Position numbers and translations under genes: made by a program. The notes below the pieces were generated by a model. That model made no database searches. It had not been told where the DNA came from and saw only the letters and a program-made list of their open reading frames with translations. 64,000 nucleotides of DNA from Dryocola clanedunensis subsp. sulfonylureivorans (lineage in GTDB: Bacteria > Pseudomonadota > Gammaproteobacteria > Enterobacterales > Enterobacteriaceae): the NCBI RefSeq assembly GCF_016756775.1, contig NZ_JAERMU010000017.1, forward strand, positions 41,319-105,318, in the 5' to 3' direction. The stretch's first letter is position 1; each line of letters starts with the position of its first letter. Below, piece after piece: positions 36,329-47,458 of the stretch.

Positions 36329-38874
36329 ACGATCTCCTCCGCTTCTACCATGGTGACTGGAATACGCTCATACGGCGTGGCCGGACGGTGCTGCTCGCGC
36401 TCCGGCACGACCTGCACGTTCGGGTCGCGCTGCGGGCTGTTGATAAAGTGTTTGAAGCGAACCTGGGCTTCCGGCGTGTTCACCGTTTCAGTCCACTCGC
36501 AGATCACTTTCTCACGCAGGCGAGCCAGCTCCGACTCGAGCTGTTCGTTGAGGCCCAGCTTGTCGTCGATGATCACGCTCTTCAGGTAATCGATGCCGCC
36601 TTCCAGGTTGTCCAGCCATGAAGCCGTACGGGTCAGTTTGTCGGCGGTGCGGATGTAGAACATCATGAAGCGGTCGAGGTATTTGATCACGGTTTCGCTA
36701 TCAAGGTCCGCCGCCAGCAGATCTGCGTGGCGTGGTTTCATGCCGCCGTTACCGCAGACGTACAGGTTCCAGCCTTTCTCGGTGGCGATAATCCCCACGT
36801 CTTTACCCTGCGCTTCCGCACATTCACGGGTACAGCCGGACACGCCGAACTTCATTTTGTGCGGGGTGCGGATGCCTTTGTAGCGGTGTTCCAGCTCGAC
36901 GCCGAAGCCCACGCTGTCGCCCACGCCGTAGCGGCACCAGGTGCTGCCCACGCAGGTTTTCGCCATACGCAGCGCTTTGGCGTACGCGTGGCCGGTTTCG
37001 AAACCGGCATCAATCAGCTGACGCCAGATTTCCGGCAGATCGTCTTTCTGCGCGCCGAACAGGCCGATACGCTGGGAGCCGGTGATCTTGGTGTAAAGGT
37101 TATATTCGCGGGCGATGCGGCCCACTTCCATCAGCCCTTCCGGCGTGATTTCCCCACCGGCAGAACGAGGGATCACCGAGTAGGTGCCGTCCTTCTGGAT
37201 GTTGCCGAGGAAGTTATCATTGGTGTCCTGCAACGGCGTGTGCTGCGGTTCCAGCACGTAGTCGTTCCAGCAGGAGGCCAGCAGGGAGCCCACGGTTGGC
37301 TTACAGACTTCACAGCCGTAGCCTTTGCCGTATTTGTTAAGCAGCTCGTCGAAGGATTTGATTTGTTCGACGCGGATCAGGTGGAACAGCTCCTGACGGG
37401 AGAACGCGAAGTGCTCGCAGAGGTTGTTGTTAACCTCGATACCCTGTTTGGACAGCTCGGCGTTCAGCACCTGGGTGACCAGCGGGATACAGCCGCCGCA
37501 GCCTGTACCGGCTTTGGTTTCTGCCTTCAGGGCCGCCACGGTATGGCAGCCGCCGTTGATAGCTTTTACCAGATCGCCTTTGGTGACGTCGAAGCAGGAG
37601 CAGATCTGCGCGCTGTCCGGCAGTTTATCCACGCCGATGGACGGCTTGCCGCTGCCCGCGTGGGCCGGAAGGATCAGCGAGTCCGGGTTTTCCGGCAGTT
37701 CGATGGCGTTGAGCACCAGCTGGAGCAGGTTGCCGAAGTCGGTGGTGTCACCAACCAGCACCGCGCCCAGCAGGGTTTTGTTATCTTCGCTAACCACCAG
37801 ACGCTTATAAACTTCTTTGCTTTCGTCCAGATAGACGTAGCTGCGGCAGTTTGGCGTGCGGCCATGGGCATCGCCGATACCGCCAACGTCCACACCCAGC
37901 AGCTTGAGCTTGGCGCTCATGTCCGCGCCTTCAAAGGCGTTTGCGCTGCCCAGCAGATGGTCAGCGGTGACCTGCGCCATTTTGTAGCCAGGTGCTACCA
38001 GGCCAAACACGCGGTTGTTCCAGCTGGCGCACTCGCCGATGGCGTAGATATCCGGGTCTGAAGTCTGGCAGCTGTCGTTGATGGAGATACCGCCGCGCTG
38101 GGCAGTTTCCAGGCCGCACTGGGTGGCCAGCTTGTCGCGTGGGCGGATACCGGTTGAGAAGACAATGAAGTCGATTTCCAGATCGCTGCCGTCGGCAAAG
38201 CGCATGGTTTTACGCGCTTCTTTCCCTTGCTGGACGATCTCCTGGGTGTTTTTGCTGGTGTGAACCCGCACGCCCATGCTTTCAATTTTGTTGCGCAGCT
38301 GCTCGCCGCCCATCTGGTCGAGCTGCTCGGCCATCAGCATTGGGGCAAACTCAATCACGTGGGTTTCCACGCCGAGGTTTTTCAGCGCGCCTGCGGCTTC
38401 AAGGCCCAGCAGGCCACCACCGACCACCGCGCCGCGCTTGCTGCGGCGGGCGCAGGCTTCAATGGCGTTCAGATCTTCGATGGTGCGGTAGACGAAGCAG
38501 TCCTGAGTTTCAGAACCTTTAATAGGCGGTATCCACGGGTATGAGCCCGTCGCCATGACCAGCTTGTCGTAATAAACGGTGCGGCCGGTGTTGGAGTGAA
38601 TTACTTTTTCCTGGCGGTTAATGGTGATGGCGCGTTCGCCAATCAGCACGTTAACGCCGTGCTTCTCGTAGAAGCCTTCGCGAACCAGAGATAACTCTTC
38701 GGCGGTATGGTGGGAAAAATAGGATGACAGGTGCACGCGGTCGTAGGCTTTGCGCGGCTCTTCACAAAAGACGGTAATCTCGAACTGGCCTGGCTGAGCT
38801 TTATCAAGTAAGTCCTCGATAAAGCGATGGCCGACCATGCCATTACCGATAATTGCGATTTTGACTTTGCTCAT
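36325..38874 (-). CDS. nirB: NADH-nitrite reductase large subunit NirB
   Basis: Reduces nitrite to ammonia in the cytoplasm during anaerobic growth. At 849 residues the domain order is: FAD/NADH-binding module (1-410; IIGNGMVGHRFIED, VGGGLLGLEAAGAL), BFD-like [2Fe-2S] domains (CSCFDVTKGDL and a later CEVCKPTVG), then the siroheme/[4Fe-4S] reductase domain with the cysteine pairs in TCVGSTWCRYG and CTRECAEAQG (about 640-685). It is the first gene of nirB-nirD-nirC-cysG, behind an FNR-type promoter. Confidence 0.97.
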   Translation of the reverse strand: MSKVKIAIIGNGMVGHRFIEDLLDKAQPGQFEITVFCEEPRKAYDRVHLSSYFSHHTAEELSLVREGFYEKHGVNVLIGERAITINRQEKVIHSNTGRTVYYDKLVMATGSYPWIPPIKGSETQDCFVYRTIEDLNAIEACARRSKRGAVVGGGLLGLEAAGALKNLGVETHVIEFAPMLMAEQLDQMGGEQLRNKIESMGVRVHTSKNTQEIVQQGKEARKTMRFADGSDLEIDFIVFSTGIRPRDKLATQCGLETAQRGGISINDSCQTSDPDIYAIGECASWNNRVFGLVAPGYKMAQVTADHLLGSANAFEGADMSAKLKLLGVDVGGIGDAHGRTPNCRSYVYLDESKEVYKRLVVSEDNKTLLGAVLVGDTTDFGNLLQLVLNAIELPENPDSLILPAHAGSGKPSIGVDKLPDSAQICSCFDVTKGDLVKAINGGCHTVAALKAETKAGTGCGGCIPLVTQVLNAELSKQGIEVNNNLCEHFAFSRQELFHLIRVEQIKSFDELLNKYGKGYGCEVCKPTVGSLLASCWNDYVLEPQHTPLQDTNDNFLGNIQKDGTYSVIPRSAGGEITPEGLMEVGRIAREYNLYTKITGSQRIGLFGAQKDDLPEIWRQLIDAGFETGHAYAKALRMAKTCVGSTWCRYGVGDSVGFGVELEHRYKGIRTPHKMKFGVSGCTRECAEAQGKDVGIIATEKGWNLYVCGNGGMKPRHADLLAADLDSETVIKYLDRFMMFYIRTADKLTRTASWLDNLEGGIDYLKSVIIDDKLGLNEQLESELARLREKVICEWTETVNTPEAQVRFKHFINSPQRDPNVQVVPEREQHRPATPYERIPVTMVEAEEIV

Positions 38875-38932
38875 AATTGCCTCAATTTCTTTTCTATTAC
38901 CGCCTACCTTAACGATTCAGCTGGGGTAATTA

Positions 38933-38946
38933 TTGATGCAAATCAA
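38933..38946 (-). promoter_or_regulatory. FNR site of the nirB promoter
   Basis: TTGATTTGCATCAA on the minus strand matches the FNR consensus TTGAT-N4-ATCAA perfectly. It lies 59 bases upstream of the nirB ATG. In E. coli nirB the equivalent site is centred at -41.5 and drives anaerobic activation; the same placement here would put the start near 38898. Confidence 0.88.
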
Positions 38947-38959
38947 ATACGCCTTTATA

Positions 38960-38975
38960 TACCCATTAAGGGGTA
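38960..38975 (-). promoter_or_regulatory. NarL/NarP 7-2-7 site of the nirB promoter
   Basis: TACCCATTAAGGGGTA is a 7-2-7 arrangement of inverted NarL heptamers (TACCCAT, AGGGGTA). Its centre lies 28 bp upstream of the FNR site centre, reproducing the E. coli -69.5/-41.5 arrangement. It should mediate nitrate/nitrite activation of nirBDC-cysG. Confidence 0.85.
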
Positions 38976-39101
38976 TATGTTTGATTTAAGAGGAATTTTC
39001 TAAGTGATGGAATTGGTTGGTTTTTCACCATAGACCATTTAAACGGCCGGTTGGGTAAGCTTTATGCTAAAAAGTAGGAAAGGTTCTTTTGCCCCGGAGG
39101 C

Positions 39102-40394
39102 ATGATGCACAATACTCCCTTGAAACTCATCCAGAACGTCCGCCTTGCCGGTCGGCCCGGCCTGTGGCAGCTCACTATAGAAGAGGGGCGCTTTAAAACC
39201 ATCGAGCCGATGGGGGAGCAGGATACCCGGGCCGAGACGCTGGAGCGCCTGAACGGGCGCGGTGGTCTTGCCGTGGGGCCGTTTATCGAGCCGCATATCC
39301 ACCTGGACACCACCCAGACCGCCGGGCAGCCGGGCTGGAACCAGTCCGGCACGCTGTTTGAAGGCATTGAGCGCTGGGCCGAACGCAAGGCGCTGCTGAG
39401 CCATGAGGATGTGAAGGCGCGGGCGTGGCAGACGCTGAAATGGCAGATAGCCAACGGCATTCAGTATGTGCGTACCCACGTGGATGTCTCCGATCCCACG
39501 CTGACGGCGCTTAAGGCGATGCTGGAAGTGAAGCAGGAAGTGGCTCCGTGGGTTGATTTGCAGATTGTCGCTTTCCCGCAGGAGGGGATTCTCTCTTATC
39601 CCAACGGTGAGGCGCTGTTGGAAGAAGCCTTAAAACTGGGGGCTGATGTCGTCGGTGCTATTCCCCATTTCGAGTTCACCCGTGAGTACGGCGTGGAGTC
39701 ACTGCACAAAGCCTTTGCGCTGGCGAAAAAATATGACCGCCCGCTGGATATCCACTGCGATGAAATAGACGACGAGCAGTCGCGATTTTTAGAAACGGTC
39801 GCCATGCTGGCCCACCGGGAAGGCATGGGGGAGCGCGTCACTGCCAGTCATACCACCGCCATGCACTCTTATAACGGTGCTTATACTTCACGGCTGTTCA
39901 GGCTGCTGAAAATGTCCGGCATCAACTTTGTGGCCAATCCGCTGGTCAATATCCATCTGCAGGGCCGCTTTGACGATTATCCGAAGCGCCGTGGCGTGAC
40001 CCGCGTTAAGGAGCTGCTGGAGGCGGGAATTAACGTCTGCTTTGGTCATGACGATGTATTTGACCCGTGGTATCCGCTTGGCACAGCGAACATGCTGCAG
40101 GTGCTGCATATGGGGCTGCACGTCTGCCAGATGATGGGCTACCAGCAGATAGATGAGAGCCTGAAGCTGATTACGGATAACAGCGCGCGGACGTTCGGCG
40201 TGGCGGAGTATGGTATCGAAGTCGGGAAGCCAGCTAATCTGATTATTCTGCCTGCGGAAAGCGGCTTCGACGCGGTGCGGCGTCAGGTGCCGGTACGCTG
40301 GTCGGTGCGGGAAGGGAGGGTGATTGCCACTACGCAGCTTGCCCAGACCTGGGTGATGCTGAACGACAGCGAAGAGATCTTCTTTGGTGGATGA
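39102..40394 (+). CDS. codA: Cytosine deaminase
   Basis: Deaminates cytosine to uracil for pyrimidine salvage. It is an amidohydrolase of 430 residues with metal ligands His65 and His67 (PHIHLD), a histidine near 218 ([11 protein letters not shown]) and an aspartate near 317 ([10 protein letters not shown]), plus the [12 protein letters not shown] segment. GGAGG at 39096-39100 precedes ATGATG; the second ATG (39105) is also possible. In E. coli codA is paired with the permease codB near lac; here it stands alone, divergent from nirB, with no permease beside it. Confidence 0.95.
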   Translation: MMHNTPLKLIQNVRLAGRPGLWQLTIEEGRFKTIEPMGEQDTRAETLERLNGRGGLAVGPFIEPHIHLDTTQTAGQPGWNQSGTLFEGIERWAERKALLSHEDVKARAWQTLKWQIANGIQYVRTHVDVSDPTLTALKAMLEVKQEVAPWVDLQIVAFPQEGILSYPNGEALLEEALKLGADVVGAIPHFEFTREYGVESLHKAFALAKKYDRPLDIHCDEIDDEQSRFLETVAMLAHREGMGERVTASHTTAMHSYNGAYTSRLFRLLKMSGINFVANPLVNIHLQGRFDDYPKRRGVTRVKELLEAGINVCFGHDDVFDPWYPLGTANMLQVLHMGLHVCQMMGYQQIDESLKLITDNSARTFGVAEYGIEVGKPANLIILPAESGFDAVRRQVPVRWSVREGRVIATTQLAQTWVMLNDSEEIFFGG

Positions 40395-40455
40395 CGCTGG
40401 CGCTTATCCCCTACAGTATTCGCCCCGTAGGTCAGATAAGCGCAGCGTCAACCGA
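40388..40455. repeat. REP pair between convergent codA and tsgA
   Basis: GGATGACGCTGGCGCTTATCC and, inverted, GGTCAGATAAGCGCAGCGTC flank a CCCCTACAGTATTCGCCCCGTA centre. It begins within the codA stop region. Same family as 33576-33606; the pair arrangement is BIME-like. Confidence 0.7.
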
Positions 40456-40460
40456 CGCTA

Positions 40461-41648
40461 TTAATGCGCCGCAGCCGCCGTATTGTGCTGGCGGTGCTTA
40501 GTCACAAGGCCCAGCGCCACGCACATAATAAAGACAACCGCGTAGAGGCCGTTTGCCGTCTGGAGCGCCGCATGCGGACCGCTGCTTGCCACAATCGGGC
40601 CGGTGACCACGAAGGTCAGCATGGTGCCGATGGTGCCGCAGGTCAGCACGAAGTTAACCAGTTTTGGCGAGGCCACTTTAGTTTGCAGCGAGCCGAGCGT
40701 AATGATAGTGGTGTAAATCGCGCTGGAGAAAAAGCCCAGTGCGAGAATAAACCAGGCCAGATGCGCCGGTTCGCCCGTGTTGAACAGGTACATCAGCACG
40801 GTGGCGGCACCCGCCAGCACCATCAAAATGCGTTGCAGATCGAAGAAGCGCAGAATGAAGCTGAAAATCCACATGCCAACCATGTAAGACATCCAGAAAT
40901 TGCTGACCAGCGCGCCCGCGTCGTTAAGGCTCATGCCCAGACTTTTAGCGTATTCCGGCACCCAGGAGATAAAGCCCAGCTGGCCGAGGATATAGCACAG
41001 GGCGGCGATGGACAGGAACAGTACGCCGATACCCCATTTCTCTTTGACCACAGGCTGCGCATCGTCTTTTTTCGCGTGTTTGCCCAGCGCCGGGAACTCG
41101 CAGCCCAGGGTCAGCAGGAAGATAGCAACGTAAACCAGGCCGATGCAGGCGTAGACCCAGTACCAGTTGATGCTACGCGCCAGCAGTATCGCGGCGACCA
41201 TCGGGAAAATCATCCCGGCCATGCTGAAGAAGGAGTCGGTAAACAGCAGGCGTGAACCGCGCTGACGGCCTTCGTACATATGGGTGATCAGGAAAGTACC
41301 AATCGACATCGTGATCCCGCTGACCAGCCCCAGCACAAACATGGACGCGGAGAAGAGGGTAAGGCTATGACCAAACATCAGGCCGAGAACCGCCAGCACC
41401 ATCAGCAGAAAGCCAAAACGCAGCTGGGTTTTCAGCGGCACAATTTCCATCAGCCAGGCGTTCAGGAAAATAGAGATGAGAATGCCCGCGTTCAGGAAGG
41501 TGAAGGTATTGCTCATGCTGGAAACCGGCAGCTGGAAATATTCTGCGATGTTTCCCATCACCATTCCGGTGACAATCACCAACGCACCGGTCAGGGCGTA
41601 GGAGAAAAAGCTGATCCAAAGCAGCTTGGTACGGTTGCTGTTAGTCAT
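40461..41648 (-). CDS. tsgA: MFS transporter TsgA
   Basis: A major-facilitator protein of 395 residues with twelve hydrophobic segments and a central cytoplasmic loop around 195-205 ([10 protein letters not shown]). It is named for tellurite/selenite resistance effects in Salmonella; the real substrate is unknown. In E. coli tsgA neighbours nirB directly; here codA lies between. It diverges from ppiA over a 280 bp region containing CRP-like and CpxR-like sites. Confidence 0.95.
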   Translation of the reverse strand: MTNSNRTKLLWISFFSYALTGALVIVTGMVMGNIAEYFQLPVSSMSNTFTFLNAGILISIFLNAWLMEIVPLKTQLRFGFLLMVLAVLGLMFGHSLTLFSASMFVLGLVSGITMSIGTFLITHMYEGRQRGSRLLFTDSFFSMAGMIFPMVAAILLARSINWYWVYACIGLVYVAIFLLTLGCEFPALGKHAKKDDAQPVVKEKWGIGVLFLSIAALCYILGQLGFISWVPEYAKSLGMSLNDAGALVSNFWMSYMVGMWIFSFILRFFDLQRILMVLAGAATVLMYLFNTGEPAHLAWFILALGFFSSAIYTTIITLGSLQTKVASPKLVNFVLTCGTIGTMLTFVVTGPIVASSGPHAALQTANGLYAVVFIMCVALGLVTKHRQHNTAAAAH

Positions 41649-41769
41649 ATCTGGCCTGTGAATAGAAGTGTAAAGCGCGTTGACAGCGCGGTGAGCGGGT
41701 AAATTCTAGCCTTGAATGTGACGCAATTAAACATTCATTGTAATTATGTTTTGTTATTGCCCTTCATTT

Positions 41770-42501
<732 letters not shown>

Positions 42502-42606
42502 CATCTCTTGCGCAGGCCGCTTTGGCCTGCGCACCGTTCCCTTCCCGGCAACTGTGCAGAATGCTGCTTATACTTGTGGCAAAACCGATGCGTTAAGGGA
42601 GGCGAT

Positions 42607-43209
42607 ATGGGCAAGAAACTCACTGACAAGCAAAAATCCCGGTTCTGGCAACAGCTTCGCAGCCGTTCATTTGAGGCCAGCAGCCGGCTGGACGTGCTTG
42701 AACCGCATGCGCAGGATGAACAGTTTGCCCAACGTGCAGCCGCCATTGAGCTTGGCCCGCTTCACCGTGGTTTGCCGTGGCTGTGCTCCATTCACCAGCA
42801 ACTCTTCCAGGATGCCTTCGACTGGGCGGGTGAACTGCGCGAAGTGGATATTTCCTGCGGGGATACCCGCTTCTGCCATTACGAGTACATTGAAAATGAA
42901 GGCAACGACCTGATGCAGGAGCTGGAGGATGAACGCTATCTGCTGGATCTCCCTGAACAGGCTTTCATTGAAAGGCTGGCGCACTACTACTGCGAAATTA
43001 ACGTTCTTCATCCTTTCTTCGTCGGCAGCGGCCGGGCGCAGCGTGTTTTCTTTGAACAGCTGGCGATACACGCGGGCTATATGCTGGACTGGAGCAAAAC
43101 GGAACAGGCGGACTGGCAAAGCGCTAACCAGTCGGGGGCGCTGGGGGATCTTCAGCCGCTGACGGAGATTTTCACTAAAGTGGTGAGCGAAGCGCGGGAA
43201 AGCGAATAG
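42607..43209 (+). CDS. fic: YhfG-Fic fusion: antitoxin N-terminus joined to Fic AMP-transferase
   Basis: In E. coli, yhfG (antitoxin FicA, 55 residues) and fic (toxin FicT, 200 residues) are separate genes between ppiA and pabA. Here one 200-residue frame occupies that place. Residues 1-30 (KKLTDKQKSRFW ... FEASSRLD) are YhfG-like; from about 45 onward it is Fic: AAIELGPLHRGLP, CEINVLHPF and the end VVSEARESE. The Fic N-terminus with its YLYPG motif is missing. The active-site loop reads HPFFVGSGRAQR (135-146), so the usual acidic residue and Asn of HPFx[D/E]GNGR are Val and Ser. The antitoxin motif SxxxEG reads Ser25 to Asp29-Val30. AAGGGAGG precedes the ATG. Whether it is active, self-inhibited or dead is unknown. 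Confidence 0.85.
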   Translation: MGKKLTDKQKSRFWQQLRSRSFEASSRLDVLEPHAQDEQFAQRAAAIELGPLHRGLPWLCSIHQQLFQDAFDWAGELREVDISCGDTRFCHYEYIENEGNDLMQELEDERYLLDLPEQAFIERLAHYYCEINVLHPFFVGSGRAQRVFFEQLAIHAGYMLDWSKTEQADWQSANQSGALGDLQPLTEIFTKVVSEARESE

Positions 43210-43242
43210 AATAGTGCGGTTCTTCTTTTGCCCGGAGCCACC

Positions 43243-43806
43243 ATGCTGCTGCTGATCGACAATTACGACTCTTTCACCTGGAATCTCTACCAGTATTTTT
43301 GCGAGCTGGGAGCTGAGGTGGTGGTGAGGCGTAATGATGATATTACGCTCGCGCAGATAGCGAATATGGCTCCGGCAAAGCTCGTCATCTCACCAGGCCC
43401 CTGCACGCCGGATGACGCGGGTATTTCCCTGGCCGCCATTGAACAATTTGCCGGAAAAATTCCGCTGCTCGGGGTGTGCCTCGGGCATCAGGCCATTGCC
43501 CAGGCCTTCGGGGCGAAGATTGTCCGCGCCGAAAAGGTTATGCATGGTAAGACTTCAGCCATCGCTCATAACAACAGCGGTGTGTTTAACGGGCTGAATA
43601 GCCCGCTCACCGTCACGCGTTACCATTCGCTCTTAATCGACCCCGCCACGCTCCCTGAATGCTTCGAAGTTACCGCCTGGACGGACAAACAGGAAATCAT
43701 GGGGATTCGCCATCGCGAGCTGGATCTTGAAGGGGTGCAGTTCCACCCGGAAAGCATTCTTAGTGAACAAGGTCATCAGCTGCTGGCCAATTTCCTCAAT
43801 CGTTGA
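43243..43806 (+). CDS. pabA: Aminodeoxychorismate synthase glutamine amidotransferase, component II
   Basis: Supplies ammonia from glutamine to PabB for 4-amino-4-deoxychorismate, a folate precursor. The 187-residue class I amidotransferase has the catalytic triad in GVCLGHQAI (Cys about residue 79) and FHPESILSE (His, Glu), with [13 protein letters not shown] at the start. The ATG at 43243 follows CGGAG; a frame start 5 codons upstream is less likely. It lies between fic and argD as in E. coli. Confidence 0.97.
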   Translation: MLLLIDNYDSFTWNLYQYFCELGAEVVVRRNDDITLAQIANMAPAKLVISPGPCTPDDAGISLAAIEQFAGKIPLLGVCLGHQAIAQAFGAKIVRAEKVMHGKTSAIAHNNSGVFNGLNSPLTVTRYHSLLIDPATLPECFEVTAWTDKQEIMGIRHRELDLEGVQFHPESILSEQGHQLLANFLNR

Positions 43807-43831
43807 TTTTTGATTGCCATTAAATGATTTT

Positions 43832-43870
43832 TTATGCATATTTTGTGATTATATTTTCACATGACGTATA
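43832..43870 (+). promoter_or_regulatory. Candidate ArgR boxes of argD
   Basis: Two AT-rich 18-bp stretches, TATGCATATTTTGTGATT and the following ATATTTTCACATGACG, resemble paired ARG boxes and lie 24-62 bases before the argD ATG, where E. coli argD has its ArgR site. The individual matches are imperfect, so the call depends on position and resemblance. Confidence 0.45.
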
Positions 43871-43893
43871 CGCATAAAATGGATGGGGAATAA

Positions 43894-45117
<1,224 letters not shown>

Positions 45118-45131
45118 CTACCGCCTTGAAC

Positions 45132-45168
45132 GTCAAGCGGCGGATAAGCCCGCGCCATCCGACGCTTC
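45132..45168. repeat. REP element between convergent argD and yhfK
   Basis: AAGCGGCGGATAAGCCCGCG followed by CCATCCGACGCTT forms an imperfect hairpin of the GGATAAGC family. It occupies most of the 66 bp between the two stop codons. Confidence 0.7.
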
Positions 45169-45183
45169 ATGCTAAATCCCTTT

Positions 45184-47271
45184 CTACTTGCTGGATCGCC
45201 CTAACCGCCGGTTCAGCCATATCCCATGATGAGGCCGCTGACGCCATGCTACCGACGAAATGGTATGCATGGTGTTGAGGTGGCCCAGAATACGATGTAA
45301 ATGCTGCTCCATGGTGCTTAACGGCCCGGTGGGTAGCGCTTCGGCATCCAGAATTGTTGCGTCTCTTGTTTCACCCGGACCGTCGTATTCCAGCCGCTGC
45401 TGGCATCGCTGCAGCGCGATTTCGCACGACTGCAGATAGCGCTGGGCGAGATCGGGTGTCAGCATGTTGTGTTCCCTGGCAAGCGTCGTCATGGCGTTGA
45501 TGTGCTCGACGATGAACTGGCTGTGCGTCACCCACAGTTTCATATCCGCCAGATAGTGCGAGTTGAACCCAGGTTCCTGCATCGCCTGGTTCAGCGAGTT
45601 GAACAGCGCGTTGTGGGCCTGGTTAACCCTCATGCGCTGATAAGCCAGCGGGGTAGGTTCCGGATCGCTGCTTAATATCAGCCTGACGGCCTCCTGATCG
45701 GCTTCCAGCGCATCGTGGGCATTCTGGCGCAGCAGGCCACTTTGCCACTGGGGCCAGAGCCACACCATGCCGCCGAAGGCGATCAGGCAGCCCAGCAGGG
45801 TGTCTATCAACCGGGGAACGATGTACTGCTCGGCGCTCAGGGTTATCAACTGCAGGGTGTATACCGCCGTGACGGTAAAGCCGATGGTCGCCCAGCCGTA
45901 GCTTTTGCGGATAAACAGGTAGCTCACCAGCGTGATGATTAACATTGCCGTCAGCGCGATGTACTGCGGGAAGTGGAAGTGCAGGGCGATACCGGCGATG
46001 CCCAGCCCCGCGATGGTTCCCGCAGAACGGTGGAGGATGCGCACCCGCGTGGCGCCGTAGCCGTTTTGCGTGACGAACATTACCGTCATCAAAATCCAGT
46101 ACGGCTTGGGCAGGTGCAGGGACGCGCCCAGCAGGCTGGCGACGACCAGCATCACCCCGAGCCGCCCGGCGTTGCGTAAGGCGGCGGACTTAAAGGAGAG
46201 ATAGCTCTTGAGCGCGGCCCACAGCGGCAGACGGCGCTGGCGATCTTCCATCAGGTCGCGAACGTATAGCGGGCGCTGGGTCCTCAGCACTCGGGCAATG
46301 CGGCTGAAATGGTAATGGCAAAACTGACCTACCGGATTATCCGGATTCTGACGGGCTATCTTTTCCAGCGCCTCAATCTGCTTGTCCATGACGAAGCGGC
46401 GGGGATAGCGGTGATAGAGAATATCGTCCGCCAGCTCCCGCAGGCGAGCGGCAATAGTCTGTGCGTTCCAGCGGATCACCGCTTCGGCATGGCTTTTCTC
46501 GACCAGCTTCTGGACTTCTTCCGGCTGGTGCAGGCTGACGGAGATGTGCTCCTGTAAATCCAGCGCGACCTGGAAGGCGCGCAGCAGGCGTTTGTAACCA
46601 TTTTGCTGACTGGCAGACAGCATGTGCAGCTGCTGATAGCAGAGGGTAATCAGGTCCACAGCTTTTTGCTGACGGGCAAGCAGCGGCGGCAGTGCTTTTT
46701 CCGGATCGGTATGCTGGGTTAGCAGGCTATATTTCGCCTCACAGTACTCCGCCAGCTGGCGATAAAGCAGGCTTAACGACTCCCGCAGCGGCTGCTCCCG
46801 CCACATCCAGAACCAGAACCAGTTAAAGACGCCATACCAAATCGTGCCGGAGACATAGAGCAGCATCGGCTCCCATATTGGCATATTCCCCGCCATGCTC
46901 AGGGTAAAAATAGCGGCGATCAGCGAGGCGGGGAGCAGGCGAGCGTGCAGGGCGCTGATTTCAGCGGTAACGCCAAGCAGCATAGCCATGCTGAAGAGAA
47001 TGACGGGTAGCGGGACGGTAGTGTAAAGCAGCATCAGCTGCATGATCAGACTGCTGATAGCAAACAGGCTGCCACCGACGATCAGGCGTTTGAAGAAGCG
47101 TTTATGAGGGGTATCCAGACCGGCAATGTTACAGCAGGCGGGCACTAATGAGAAAAGCAGCCCAGACTGGAGCTCGCCAAGCACCAGACCCACCGCCACA
47201 GGTAAACACAACACCAGCGTCTGGCGCAGTGCATAGTTAACCTCGGGGTGATAAATCAGTCGGCGCCACAT
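45184..47271 (-). CDS. yhfK: YhfK, YccS/FUSC-family membrane protein
   Basis: A 695-residue inner-membrane protein of the YccS/YhfK (FUSC, aromatic acid exporter-like) family. Two blocks of membrane helices (about 15-160 and 375-515) are separated by a large cytoplasmic helical domain, and a cytoplasmic tail follows. The function is not established; efflux is predicted from family. It lies downstream of crp on the same strand, but crp has its own terminator. Confidence 0.93.
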   Translation of the reverse strand: MWRRLIYHPEVNYALRQTLVLCLPVAVGLVLGELQSGLLFSLVPACCNIAGLDTPHKRFFKRLIVGGSLFAISSLIMQLMLLYTTVPLPVILFSMAMLLGVTAEISALHARLLPASLIAAIFTLSMAGNMPIWEPMLLYVSGTIWYGVFNWFWFWMWREQPLRESLSLLYRQLAEYCEAKYSLLTQHTDPEKALPPLLARQQKAVDLITLCYQQLHMLSASQQNGYKRLLRAFQVALDLQEHISVSLHQPEEVQKLVEKSHAEAVIRWNAQTIAARLRELADDILYHRYPRRFVMDKQIEALEKIARQNPDNPVGQFCHYHFSRIARVLRTQRPLYVRDLMEDRQRRLPLWAALKSYLSFKSAALRNAGRLGVMLVVASLLGASLHLPKPYWILMTVMFVTQNGYGATRVRILHRSAGTIAGLGIAGIALHFHFPQYIALTAMLIITLVSYLFIRKSYGWATIGFTVTAVYTLQLITLSAEQYIVPRLIDTLLGCLIAFGGMVWLWPQWQSGLLRQNAHDALEADQEAVRLILSSDPEPTPLAYQRMRVNQAHNALFNSLNQAMQEPGFNSHYLADMKLWVTHSQFIVEHINAMTTLAREHNMLTPDLAQRYLQSCEIALQRCQQRLEYDGPGETRDATILDAEALPTGPLSTMEQHLHRILGHLNTMHTISSVAWRQRPHHGIWLNRRLGRSSK

Positions 47272-47411
47272 TCCTCGTCATTCTTCCGGTCGCAGGGGTG
47301 TTGGCTGTTCTCCCTCACCCCAGATGCTTATGGATATCAGCACCTGCGGATGAACTTCCTCACTGCCTACCTGCAACTTGAATTATTGATAAGGCGAAGG
47401 AATTCAGAGAC

Positions 47412-47447
47412 AAAAAAAGGCGTGTTGCCGGGGCGACACGCCATTTT
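47412..47447 (-). terminator. Terminator of crp
   Basis: On the minus strand GGCGTGTCGCC pairs with GGCAACACGCC and is followed by a run of seven T. It begins 12 bases after the crp stop codon. It should separate crp transcription from yhfK. Confidence 0.88.
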
Positions 47448-47458
47448 TAATGCGGTAA

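Noticed and set aside
36727..38061. A 444-codon open frame on the plus strand opposite nirB
   Set aside because: It is fully antisense to the certain nirB gene, has no ribosome site or recognisable domain, and has the His/Ala/Gly/Val-rich look of the antisense of high-GC codons.
47305..47330. A lone CTCCCTCACCCCAG stretch near the yhfK start
   Set aside because: It resembles one half of the CCCTCACCCC repeat but has no inverted partner nearby, so it is not called a repeat.
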